From: a virus
Length of the DNA stretch: 44,464 bases
IMG/VR virus record: IMGVR_UViG_3300046690_000356
Span: 1 to 44,464 of that record
Strand: one strand, 5' to 3'
In this document: positions 5,436 to 13,378 of the stretch, one piece after another
Layout: every line of letters begins with the position of its first letter
Position numbering within the stretch: position 1 is the first letter of the stretch
The notes under the pieces: generated by a model
Database searches by the model: none
Told to the model about the DNA's origin: nothing
Seen by the model: the letters and a program-made list of their open reading frames with translations, nothing else
Program-made: the position numbers and the translations under genes

Positions 5436-6179
5436 TCAAATGTTGCTTAGGTCAATTGCCATAAATCGCCAGTCATATTGCGATCCAAAGGCCACATTGT
5501 TGTTGGGGTGCGACGGGGTACCGTTCTGGTAGTACTGGTATTTGAAGTTCACGGTGTTGCCAACAGTCTGAAGACCGCTCATGTTGTACCAGCTGTTGCT
5601 GCCGCCACCTTCAGTGCAGATGAATGCAGTGCCGATTGCCGCGACGCCGATCTTACTCACCGAAGGGTAGCTCCACGAGTAAGTGCGAGTGTCGACCTGC
5701 GCCCACTGCCCCCAGCCCGGCCCGGCGTTGTTGATATTCCCGGACTGAGTGTCGATAACGCGTGCAATACGCTGGCGCGAGTCGAAGATCAGAACGGCGT
5801 TCTGATCGAACACTTGCAGGCCGTAGCCTGGTCCGGTCGGAGCCGCGGCGGGTGCTTGATCGAAGATATAGACGGACACCGTCGCGACGGCGCTGCTCCA
5901 GATCTTCACGGTCCAAGTGCCGTTATTGTTGTTGAGGCACTGCAGGATGGTCGCGAATGCGGTCGCGGAATAGAGCGCGATCAACGGTTGCACGGCGGCG
6001 ATCGTGAAGGTGGCAACGGGTGCCGTGTAGTAATACATGGTGCCGGCGTTCGACTTGCTACCATTCATATTGCCCGATGCAGTCGTGACGTCGAACTTCT
6101 GGCGCAATGCGTAGTTCGGCGTCGTTCCGTCGATCTGCACCAGGCCGGTATCGGTGAAAGCCTGAAACCCGACCGTCAT
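5436..6179 (-). CDS. Putative tail tip or fibre protein
   Basis: 247 residues, rich in Asn, Gly, Thr and aromatic residues (GNINNAGPGWGQWAQVDTRT, YQYYQNGTPSHPNNN), typical of beta-structured phage appendages. A segment resembles part of the neighbouring 106-residue protein (VFDQNAVLIFDSRQRIARVI against CWDENGNLTFDATYRVLRII), so the two probably arose by duplication of a short adaptor domain. Start and stop overlap neighbours by one base (TGATG). Likely exposed at the tail tip. Confidence 0.7.
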   Translation of the reverse strand: MTVGFQAFTDTGLVQIDGTTPNYALRQKFDVTTASGNMNGSKSNAGTMYYYTAPVATFTIAAVQPLIALYSATAFATILQCLNNNNGTWTVKIWSSAVATVSVYIFDQAPAAAPTGPGYGLQVFDQNAVLIFDSRQRIARVIDTQSGNINNAGPGWGQWAQVDTRTYSWSYPSVSKIGVAAIGTAFICTEGGGSNSWYNMSGLQTVGNTVNFKYQYYQNGTPSHPNNNVAFGSQYDWRFMAIDLSNI

Positions 6180-6499
6180 CAGCTTGCTCCGTAAAACAGT
6201 GTGCCCACCTGATAGGCGTCGTAGGTGGAGTTATGCTTCGCGGCATAAGACCAGCTGAGAATCCCGGTGCTCGGATCGATCGAGAACTGCGGAATAATGA
6301 CGCCGCCCGAGAGATAGCCGTCGCCGCACGTGTTATTCGGCTGGAACGAAATGAATCCGCCCTGCTTGAGCCGATCATCTGCGGGCAAGCTACCGCTGTT
6401 TCCGTCCATGCTCACCGAGCCTATGATCCGCAGCACCCGATACGTCGCGTCGAAGGTCAGGTTGCCGTTTTCGTCCCAGCATTGAAGTCCGGCCGGCAT
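6179..6499 (-). CDS. Small tail tip-associated protein
   Basis: 106 residues starting MPAGLQCWDENGNLTFDATY; the W/FDENGxLxFD-x-x-YRVLRIIG pattern also occurs in the next gene. Small proteins of this type follow the J gene in many lambdoid phages of beta-proteobacteria. The ATG at 6499 overlaps the TAA of the J-like gene (TAATG), so translation is coupled. A longer frame to 6703 would only re-read J. Confidence 0.7.
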   Translation of the reverse strand: MPAGLQCWDENGNLTFDATYRVLRIIGSVSMDGNSGSLPADDRLKQGGFISFQPNNTCGDGYLSGGVIIPQFSIDPSTGILSWSYAAKHNSTYDAYQVGTLFYGAS

Positions 6500-9400
6500 T
6501 ACCAGACTCCCCAGCGCACGCGCAGCGTGCCGTTGTTGTCGTACGCGCGGCCGCCGCTGTTGTCGCTCACCGCATACCCGCTGCCGGCGTTCGCGCCATT
6601 GAAGGTGAGGCCGGAATTCTTGTTGAGCACCCAGAGCGGCTGGCCGTTCGCGCCCAGCGCCGTGGACTGGATGATGTCGCCGATGTTGGCGTTCTGAATC
6701 CATGCGATGCCGATCAGCGCTTGGCTGATAAAAACCTGCCCGCCTTGCACCACGAACGGCGAGGTCACCGCGCTACCGTTCGGGTCAAGGACCGCGAAGC
6801 GGCTCGCCGAGACCAGCACTTGCGATTCGACGGTGCCGCTGCTGTTGTCGACGCCGACGCCGATGCCGGCGATGTACGTGCGCCCGTTCGCCGTGATCTG
6901 CGTTTTGATCTGGTACGAGGCAGCGACGCGCCCGTTCAGGTCGGCGTACGAGTTCGCAACCGTCTGCACCGCTGCCGCGTTCGCGTTCGCCTGCGCCTGC
7001 ACGGTCGTGATCTGCGACGCCTGCGCGGTGTCGGCATCGATACGCGCCTGCGTTTCGGTCTGCACTGCCGCCTGCAGCGTGGTCGCCGTCGACGAGATCT
7101 GCGCCGTGACCGTCTGGACGTTCTGAGCGAGCGCGAGATCAGCCTCCGCGCGCGCCGACTGCTCCGACCAGACCCCTGCATAGACTTCCGTCGAGCCCGC
7201 GTAATCGTCGGTGCTCCCGGCCATATCCGGGATAAGGACTTGCGCCGAGACTTGGTCGAGCCGCTCCGACAGCGCGGTGTCGCCATCGACCCGCGCCTGC
7301 TGCTCGATCGTGATCGCGGCGGCGGTGGCCTCAACATCCTGCTGCAAGTCAGGGATTAGCTCGATCGTCGAAAGCAGATCGGCACCGAGCGCGGTCTGCG
7401 TGATGTGGCCGGCAAAGTACGCTTCGTACTCGGTTTCGTCGCTGCTGCTCTGACCGTTCACCCCGACGCCGGCCGGATACCACGGGCCGACATTTCCGGA
7501 CGTGTCAACGAGGCGCGCCCAGAAAAAGAACGATTGCCCGGCGGCCAGCCCCTGATACGAAGTGGCCGCCTGCGGGTACGCGAAGTCGGAAAACTTGATT
7601 GCGTCTGCCAGCGCATTCGTGCGGCTGTACCAGATCTCAGTCCGCTGCGTGTCGCCGGCGGAGCCATCGGCCGGAAATGTCCACTTCAGGTTGATACCGA
7701 ACACAATCGATTCAGTCGTCAGCGACGTGACCTGCGGAGGCGGGCTCGTTTTGCCGGTGAGATTCGTGTCGACGCCATACGCCGGAATCGACGTCACACC
7801 CATAGCGTTGACCGCGCGCACGCGGGCGAGATACGTGCCCTGATAGATGCCGATGACTTCCGCCTGCAGGCCGCCGACGGCGTTCATCGTCACCCACTCG
7901 CCGTTGTCCTTGCGCCACTCGGGCAGGTACGAAACGCCGTTGGTCGCCGCGTTCCATGCGATGACCATCACGGTTTTCGAAATGCCCTGATCGATGACCG
8001 AGTACGTCGACACCGTGACGCCGGTCGGCGGCGCCTGCGCCGACGGCGGGACCACTGTCACCGGCCGCACCTGAATGGCCGCGCCGTTGTCGATCGCCGC
8101 GTATTTGCCTGGCTCGTACTGCGTCGCGTTGACCGTGTAAGTGATCTGGCCGCCGTCGTCGCCTTCCTGCACACTCACGACGCGGAACAGTTGCGACGCG
8201 AGGTCCGCACTTTCCAACATCCACACAGCGCCCGGCACCGGAGTCGTGTCGAATGCCTCAGACACGGTCACTGTGTCGCCAGCCGCAGATGCCACCGTTC
8301 GCTTTTGCGCGATGCCCGTGGGCAGGATCACGGTGAGCTCGTCGCCGGCGGCAACCGTCGGCGCCTTATCGAGCGTGATGGCTCGCCCTGCCACGGCGCG
8401 CATGCGGCCGCCCATCCGTTTGCCAGCCTTCGCCGGATCGGCCACCGCAATAATCTGCCCCGGTGCGCACGCCGTGCCGTCGAGTCCGATCTGAAACGAA
8501 ACCGTGCCGGTCTCATAGCGGCTGGTCAGGCACGTCCACATGCCCAGACGGTGGGCCTGCCCTTGCGAAGTGGTGCCGAAGGCAGTGACCTGCGCCTTGA
8601 CGACGCCGTAACGCGAGACGCCGTCGTCATCAATGTATGGCTCGACCGTCTGCTTATAGGCGTTCGCCGGATCATTCCAACTTACGAGCGCTGTCGTGTA
8701 GCGCGTCTTGCGCTCCGAGCCGACATATTCGAACTTGCCGCCGACCACGTTCGCGGCGGTGTAGACATACTTCGCATCGGCCGGCATGTCCGCATTTGCC
8801 AACACCGCCCCCGGCCCCCAGTAGGCGATACCGCGGAATACCGACGCCAGATCCTGCAGCACTTTGTATGCGTCGGCCTGCGACTGGATGACGGCATTGC
8901 AGGTGAAGCGCGGCTCCTGCCCGCCCTGCCCATCCGACACCATCACATCGCAGTAGACGCCGATTTCGTATAGCCCCCACTTGTCGACCATCGACGCGTC
9001 GAGGCGCTGCCCACACCCGTATCGCGTGTTCAGTACGAGGTCGTAGAAGACCCACGCCGGGTTGTTCGACCATGCCGTCTTGAATGTGCCGTCCCACGTC
9101 CCCGAATACGTTCGCAAATCCGGGTCGTAGTTCGAAGGGATGCGGATCAGCAGGCCCTTGATGTCGTACGCGCGCGTCGGCACCGAACTGAATGACTGCG
9201 CGTCAAACGACAGACCGAACAGCGCGCTCATCGGATAGCGCAGCTTGCGGTCGATGATTTCGGTGATCGCTTCGATGTTCGTCGTATCGGCGATCAGCGA
9301 ACTATGGGCATTCGCCGTCAGCCGCCGCACGCGCACCAGCCAGCCGGTCGTTGCCGCCGGCAACTCGATTCGCACGCTGCGCTCGTAAAGCGTCGTCGTC

Positions 9401-9891
9401 TTGCCGTCGAACGCGCCCGTCACGACCTGCGAATAGGAGCCGCCGTCGGTCGCCAGATCGATCGCATACTCGATACGGTAGCCAGTGACATTGCCCGTCG
9501 TCGAATCGGACTTCTGAAGCGCCGGCAGCCCGAAGCGCACGCGTACCGCGGTGAGCTGCGTGTTCTCGACCTGATGAACCCAAGGCGCATCCGAAGTGAG
9601 TGCGACGCTCACCGCAACCTCGTTCTCCACGGCCGGGAAGCCAGACAGATACGTCTGATCCTGTGTGCCGAGGCGATAGTCGACGCTGTAGGTCGTGAAG
9701 TTGCTCGAGCCGTCGCCATTCAGAATCGGCGTGTCGTCGAGATAGACTGACTGCAGGCCGTTGACCAGCCCATAGATCGGCCCTTCCGACACCAGGTCGA
9801 GCACGCGCGCGTAAGCGATCGAGTGCAGGCTATCCGGCGACTCTGTTGGCGTGCTGCTCGAGTCGCTGCCCTTCGAACCTTGAATGCGCAT
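6499..9891 (-). CDS. J: Central tail tip / host-specificity protein, lambda J-like
   Basis: 1130 residues, the length of lambda gpJ. The N-terminal half has J-family landmarks (LVSEGPIYGLVNGLQSVYLD, DIKGLLIRIPSNY, AWVFYDLVLNTRYGCG, PRFTCNAVIQSQADAYKVLQ). The middle carries fibronectin III-like repeats (PPTGVTVSTY..., PPQVTSLTTESI...), and the C-terminus a coiled-coil part and the conserved tip region seen in DUF1983-containing J proteins (QALIGIAWIQNANIGDI). gpJ forms the tail tip and binds the receptor; the last residues are expected to be the most variable. Placed after the I-like gene as in lambda. Confidence 0.93.
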   Translation of the reverse strand: MRIQGSKGSDSSSTPTESPDSLHSIAYARVLDLVSEGPIYGLVNGLQSVYLDDTPILNGDGSSNFTTYSVDYRLGTQDQTYLSGFPAVENEVAVSVALTSDAPWVHQVENTQLTAVRVRFGLPALQKSDSTTGNVTGYRIEYAIDLATDGGSYSQVVTGAFDGKTTTLYERSVRIELPAATTGWLVRVRRLTANAHSSLIADTTNIEAITEIIDRKLRYPMSALFGLSFDAQSFSSVPTRAYDIKGLLIRIPSNYDPDLRTYSGTWDGTFKTAWSNNPAWVFYDLVLNTRYGCGQRLDASMVDKWGLYEIGVYCDVMVSDGQGGQEPRFTCNAVIQSQADAYKVLQDLASVFRGIAYWGPGAVLANADMPADAKYVYTAANVVGGKFEYVGSERKTRYTTALVSWNDPANAYKQTVEPYIDDDGVSRYGVVKAQVTAFGTTSQGQAHRLGMWTCLTSRYETGTVSFQIGLDGTACAPGQIIAVADPAKAGKRMGGRMRAVAGRAITLDKAPTVAAGDELTVILPTGIAQKRTVASAAGDTVTVSEAFDTTPVPGAVWMLESADLASQLFRVVSVQEGDDGGQITYTVNATQYEPGKYAAIDNGAAIQVRPVTVVPPSAQAPPTGVTVSTYSVIDQGISKTVMVIAWNAATNGVSYLPEWRKDNGEWVTMNAVGGLQAEVIGIYQGTYLARVRAVNAMGVTSIPAYGVDTNLTGKTSPPPQVTSLTTESIVFGINLKWTFPADGSAGDTQRTEIWYSRTNALADAIKFSDFAYPQAATSYQGLAAGQSFFFWARLVDTSGNVGPWYPAGVGVNGQSSSDETEYEAYFAGHITQTALGADLLSTIELIPDLQQDVEATAAAITIEQQARVDGDTALSERLDQVSAQVLIPDMAGSTDDYAGSTEVYAGVWSEQSARAEADLALAQNVQTVTAQISSTATTLQAAVQTETQARIDADTAQASQITTVQAQANANAAAVQTVANSYADLNGRVAASYQIKTQITANGRTYIAGIGVGVDNSSGTVESQVLVSASRFAVLDPNGSAVTSPFVVQGGQVFISQALIGIAWIQNANIGDIIQSTALGANGQPLWVLNKNSGLTFNGANAGSGYAVSDNSGGRAYDNNGTLRVRWGVW

Positions 9892-9893
9892 GC

Positions 9894-10469
9894 TTATGCC
9901 TGATCCTGGGCGTAGATACCCGCGCTGATGACCTTCGAGCCAACGCGCATGCGGCCATAGACGAGCGGTACCGGCTCGCCTTGCGCCGAGCTGTTGACCG
10001 CGCCATTGAAGTAGTACGAGGTGCCGTTATCCGGGCCGGTACCGGCGAGACCTGACGTCTGCGGGCTGAGCATCTGCACGACGCCGCCGAGCGCGAGCGA
10101 CGCGCCCAGACCGATCAGCGAGCCGCCGCCGTATGCGCTGGTCAGGACGCCGACCACTACGAGCGCGGCGCCGAGGATCGTCTGGAAGAGGCCCGCGTGC
10201 TTGCTGCCGACCAGCACAGGCGCGATGCGGATCTCGTCGGCGCCGACCGGATACTCAAGCTCTTTTTCGTCGAGGTTCCGGCGGCCCATGAAAACGGCGA
10301 ACGTCAGGCCGTTGTCTTTGGCGTTCATCAGGAATTTCTCGAAGCCCGGCACCATGACGCACAGCGCACGGATCGCTTCGCGCGGCGACGACACAGCGAG
10401 ACGATGGACGCGGCCGTACTTATTCCCCGCCGCGCCATAAAGACGCACGGTACGAAGCGTTTCGCTCAT
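9894..10469 (-). CDS. I: Tail assembly protein, lambda I-like
   Basis: 191 residues. TVRLYGAAGNKYGRVHRLAV at the N-terminus, a central hydrophobic glycine-rich segment (LGAALVVVGVLTSAYGGGSLIG) and PVPLVYGRMRVGSKVISAGI at the C-terminus are hallmarks of the lambda gpI family. gpI is needed for tail-tip assembly and is absent from the virion. It lies between the K- and J-like genes as in lambda, with two bases before J. Confidence 0.9.
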   Translation of the reverse strand: MSETLRTVRLYGAAGNKYGRVHRLAVSSPREAIRALCVMVPGFEKFLMNAKDNGLTFAVFMGRRNLDEKELEYPVGADEIRIAPVLVGSKHAGLFQTILGAALVVVGVLTSAYGGGSLIGLGASLALGGVVQMLSPQTSGLAGTGPDNGTSYYFNGAVNSSAQGEPVPLVYGRMRVGSKVISAGIYAQDQA

Positions 10470-10473
10470 TGAT

Positions 10474-11217
10474 TTATCCCCGGTATCGCAGGACGGTTCG
10501 CAGGCTGTGCGCCCACATGCCGCCCCAGACGGTGCGGCCAGAAAGCTGCCCGTACATGTGGTGCAACAGAACGTTGTCGCCCAGATAGACGCCGGCGTGA
10601 TTCGGCACGCCGTTCTTGCTGCGGATTTGCATCAACAGGACATCGCCGACTTCGAGCTCGGCGTCTTGGCCCATGTCCGCGAAGCCAGCCTTCTCGAAGT
10701 TATCGAGATAGAGATTCGACTTGCCGTCTTCCCACCACTTATCCGGGCGCTCAAAGTCGGGCAGCGTCACGCCGCGCTCTAGCTGGTAGTGGCTGCGGAT
10801 CAGGTCATAGCAGTCGTGCACACCATGGACGAAGCGCCGGCCAATCAGCGGCGCGATGTAGCCACTCGGGCCGAACTCGAACCAGTCGTCGAGCGCAATC
10901 GAGCCATCGCCCTGCACGCCGAGCGACACGATGACCCATTTGTCGACGCCACTCTGCTCGCACGTCTTCAGGTCTGCGCCACTCGGCCGCGCCGATCCGC
11001 CCGGATGCGAATGCACCACTGTCACGATCGACCCCATATCCTCGGCGCGCGCGTAATCCTCGGGCGCCATGCTGAAATTGTCGGTCGGTTTCGTGGCAGT
11101 GTTGCGGCACGGCACATACACTTCGCTACCGTCCTGCAGCACCACCAGCCCGCAGCACTCGCGCGGGCATTCCGCGAGCGCGTGTTCCGCGATCGCGTTC
11201 TTGATCTGCTCGTTCAT
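10474..11217 (-). CDS. K: Tail assembly protein with JAB and NlpC/P60 domains, lambda K-like
   Basis: 247 residues in two enzymatic domains. N-terminal JAB/MPN metallopeptidase: PRECCG with the acidic residue and VVHSHPGGSARPSGAD, the H-x-H-x7-S-x2-D zinc motif. C-terminal NlpC/P60 cysteine peptidase: HDCYDLIRSHY with the nucleophilic Cys and PNHAGVYLGDN with the His. lambda gpK has the same architecture and acts in tail-tip assembly, probably also in local peptidoglycan cleavage on entry. The ATG at 11217 overlaps the L-like stop (TGATG). Confidence 0.92.
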   Translation of the reverse strand: MNEQIKNAIAEHALAECPRECCGLVVLQDGSEVYVPCRNTATKPTDNFSMAPEDYARAEDMGSIVTVVHSHPGGSARPSGADLKTCEQSGVDKWVIVSLGVQGDGSIALDDWFEFGPSGYIAPLIGRRFVHGVHDCYDLIRSHYQLERGVTLPDFERPDKWWEDGKSNLYLDNFEKAGFADMGQDAELEVGDVLLMQIRSKNGVPNHAGVYLGDNVLLHHMYGQLSGRTVWGGMWAHSLRTVLRYRG

Positions 11218-11900
11218 CAGGAAAGGGTGTCGCTCAGGAAGCCGCCCCAAGAGAGCGGATTGTTGACGCCGAACCGGCATTCGCAACCGGTGGTCTTGAA
11301 GCTGCAGCGATCAAGCGCGGGATCGCTCACCGGCTGGTCGTTTTTGTCGAAGTACGCGATGCCGACATAGCCGCATTCCGGCCCGCGGTATTTCCAAGTG
11401 CACAGTCCCGCGATCTGCCGCGCGGGAACCTGCTGGCCGCCGAAGTCGGTCGGCGACGAAAGCGTGAACTCGACCTGAATGCCAGGCTGCTCTTTGCTCT
11501 TCTGCTCGATGAACCAGATCTCGGTCGCCATGCTTTCGTCCGGATCGGCCGTTGGATTGCCGTCGGGGAAATTCACCGCGTCGAGGTATTGCGCCAGCGT
11601 GCGGCGCCGCGTCACCTTCGCACCAACCATGTCGTCGAGATAGACGCACAGCGCCGTGATGGTGCCGTTGATGTCGCCGACGGCCAGCGTCGGCGATGGC
11701 TGCTGCGCATCCGACGTGTGCTCGAAGCCAGTCGCCTGAATCGGCCACGGCTTGTACTCGTTGCCTTGCCAGAAGATTGACGTCGATTGCAGGTGCGCAT
11801 GGAAGCGCAATATGTCGCCGCCGATCGCCGTGCAGTCGACCTCGAACAATTCGATCTTGCGCCCCGGCTCAAGCTGCTGGATGTCTGCGGCGATCGTCAT
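11217..11900 (-). CDS. L: Minor tail protein, lambda L-like
   Basis: 227 residues. The C-terminal Cys set LCTWKYRGPECGY ... DRCSFKTTGCECRFG matches the four-Cys region that binds a [4Fe-4S] cluster in lambda gpL. The N-terminal LEPGRKIELFEVDCTAIGG and FWQGNEYKPWPIQATGFEH are family landmarks. A GTG directly before the ATG (11903) is in frame; the ATG at 11900 is preferred because it overlaps the preceding stop (TGATG). The L-K-I-J order is preserved downstream. Confidence 0.92.
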   Translation of the reverse strand: MTIAADIQQLEPGRKIELFEVDCTAIGGDILRFHAHLQSTSIFWQGNEYKPWPIQATGFEHTSDAQQPSPTLAVGDINGTITALCVYLDDMVGAKVTRRRTLAQYLDAVNFPDGNPTADPDESMATEIWFIEQKSKEQPGIQVEFTLSSPTDFGGQQVPARQIAGLCTWKYRGPECGYVGIAYFDKNDQPVSDPALDRCSFKTTGCECRFGVNNPLSWGGFLSDTLS

Positions 11901-13018
11901 CACGGCTTCCCGTAGAGCTTGATCGTGCCGCCGGTGAACGTGCCGCTACCTACATACACTTTCATCGCGTTGAACGTCAGTGGAGATGCGGCCGTGACGA
12001 ATCCGAGAATGCCGTCGACAGTGCGCGGCAGATTGTCGCTGAGATAGGCGACGGTCGATATTTTCCCCTGCTTGTTCGTGCTCGACAGACCCATGCCATA
12101 CAGAGAGATGCGACCGTCAAGCCGATTTGGGCCGGCGATCGTACCGACCCCCATGCCGCCTGTGATCAGGCTGTTGGACTGCCCGGTTGCCGAGCCTACA
12201 GCTGGCGCCGTTGCGCCAAGCACCAGCTGATTGAAGCCGTAGTAATAGCCTGCCGCAGTGACCCATGTTGCGCCGCCATCGGCGGAGAACTGCACGTAGA
12301 CGTTCCCGGCGGCCGACGCAGTCATACCGATGATCGACAGCTCATGTTCGAGGTAGGTCGCGCTCAACGGAATTGTTACACTCGAAAGACCAACTAGCGG
12401 ATATGTGCCCACCAAGGAAGTGGGCCCGATCAGGTTCGCGCTATCCCACGGGGTGTTAGCCCCGAACGATGGGCGAGTAGCAAAAGAGGCCGCGCCGGCC
12501 ACCGCGAGACCGGCGAGAGAAGTCGCGCCCGTGACGCCTAACGTACCGCCAATCGTCTCGTTACCACCCACAGCGCAATTGCCGTTCACAACCTCATTAT
12601 CTGAGTTGGTGCGGCCGCGCATCAGGACAGTCCAGGTGTGCACGCCGTCCGTATCCATCAGCACGGACTCGCCCGGATTCAGCTTCGAGAGAGCAACGGT
12701 GTCGCCCGATCCGGTCGTGATGGCGAGCGTGACCACCGTCGTGCCGATGTTGCGCAGATGCAGAACGTTGTCAGCCGTGCACGTCGAGGCGGCCGGCAGG
12801 TTGACGATACCGGCCGCCGCCAGCGCGATATTCACGCGCTTGCCGATATGCGCGACCGTGAGCGCCTGAGCTGCGGTGATCCCCGTTGCGCTAGTGAGCG
12901 CAGCCTGCGCATTCAGCACATCGACATTCGAATTCGCCTTCGTGTTTGCGACGCGCACTGTATCGCCGTCGACCGCGGTAGGTGGAGTACCGAGGACGAC
13001 TTTCTGAAGAGAGGTCAT
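11900..13018 (-). CDS. Fibre-like protein inserted between the M- and L-like genes
   Basis: 372 residues. The centre (VNGNCAVGGNETIGGTLGVT, then GATSLAGLAVAGAASFATRP and FGANTPWDSANLIG) has the repeated G-x-x-x-V-x-G-x-x-x-I/L pattern of phage fibre shafts and the RPSFGANTPWDSANL motif found in tail fibres. The N-terminal part (DTVRVANTKANSNVDVLNAQ) may be the virion attachment domain, the C-terminus a beta-rich head. Lambda has no gene in this position. Coupling to L by a one-base overlap shows it is part of the operon. Probable role: side fibre or decoration of the tail tip. Confidence 0.75.
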   Translation of the reverse strand: MTSLQKVVLGTPPTAVDGDTVRVANTKANSNVDVLNAQAALTSATGITAAQALTVAHIGKRVNIALAAAGIVNLPAASTCTADNVLHLRNIGTTVVTLAITTGSGDTVALSKLNPGESVLMDTDGVHTWTVLMRGRTNSDNEVVNGNCAVGGNETIGGTLGVTGATSLAGLAVAGAASFATRPSFGANTPWDSANLIGPTSLVGTYPLVGLSSVTIPLSATYLEHELSIIGMTASAAGNVYVQFSADGGATWVTAAGYYYGFNQLVLGATAPAVGSATGQSNSLITGGMGVGTIAGPNRLDGRISLYGMGLSSTNKQGKISTVAYLSDNLPRTVDGILGFVTAASPLTFNAMKVYVGSGTFTGGTIKLYGKP

Positions 13019-13024
13019 ATTTGC

Positions 13025-13378
13025 TTAGGAAGCGGAGGTTGTATCGAACGTTTGAGTGAACGTAGCGGTCATCGTGTAGACATTTCCGTCTTTCGACGGG
13101 CGGCTCCACGTTGCGCAGTAGAAGAGCAGTGGCGAAGCTTCGAGCGGTGGGGTCCAATAGAACGACGCCGCGCCGGCGCGCGCGATCAGGAATGCACGAA
13201 TTGCAGAGATCTTCGCGGCGTCGCCGATGAACTGCAGATCGAACGACGCGACGATGTTGTTGAGGCCGTCGGCGGAGCGCTGCTCGTATCCATCGCCAAA
13301 CTTGGCCGCATTCACGCTCGCCGTATCGGTGCCCGACGTTCCTGCCGCGGTCGGTGACCAGGTGAAGGTGTCAGGCAT
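13025..13378 (-). CDS. M: Minor tail protein, lambda M-like
   Basis: 117 residues. The start MPDTFTWSPTAAGTSG, VNAAKFGDGYEQRSADGLNN, and SFYWTPPLEAS ... KDGNVYTMTATFTQTFD are the features of the phage minor tail protein M family. gpM is a small tail-tip component. It follows the tape measure gene with a TGATG overlap. A GTG in frame just before the ATG (13381) is an alternative start. Confidence 0.9.
   Translation of the reverse strand: MPDTFTWSPTAAGTSGTDTASVNAAKFGDGYEQRSADGLNNIVASFDLQFIGDAAKISAIRAFLIARAGAASFYWTPPLEASPLLFYCATWSRPSKDGNVYTMTATFTQTFDTTSAS

Noticed and set aside
7405-8973. A 522-codon open frame on the + strand
   Set aside because: It is antisense to the J-like gene, is very Arg-rich and has no family-like motifs; the minus-strand protein is clearly real.
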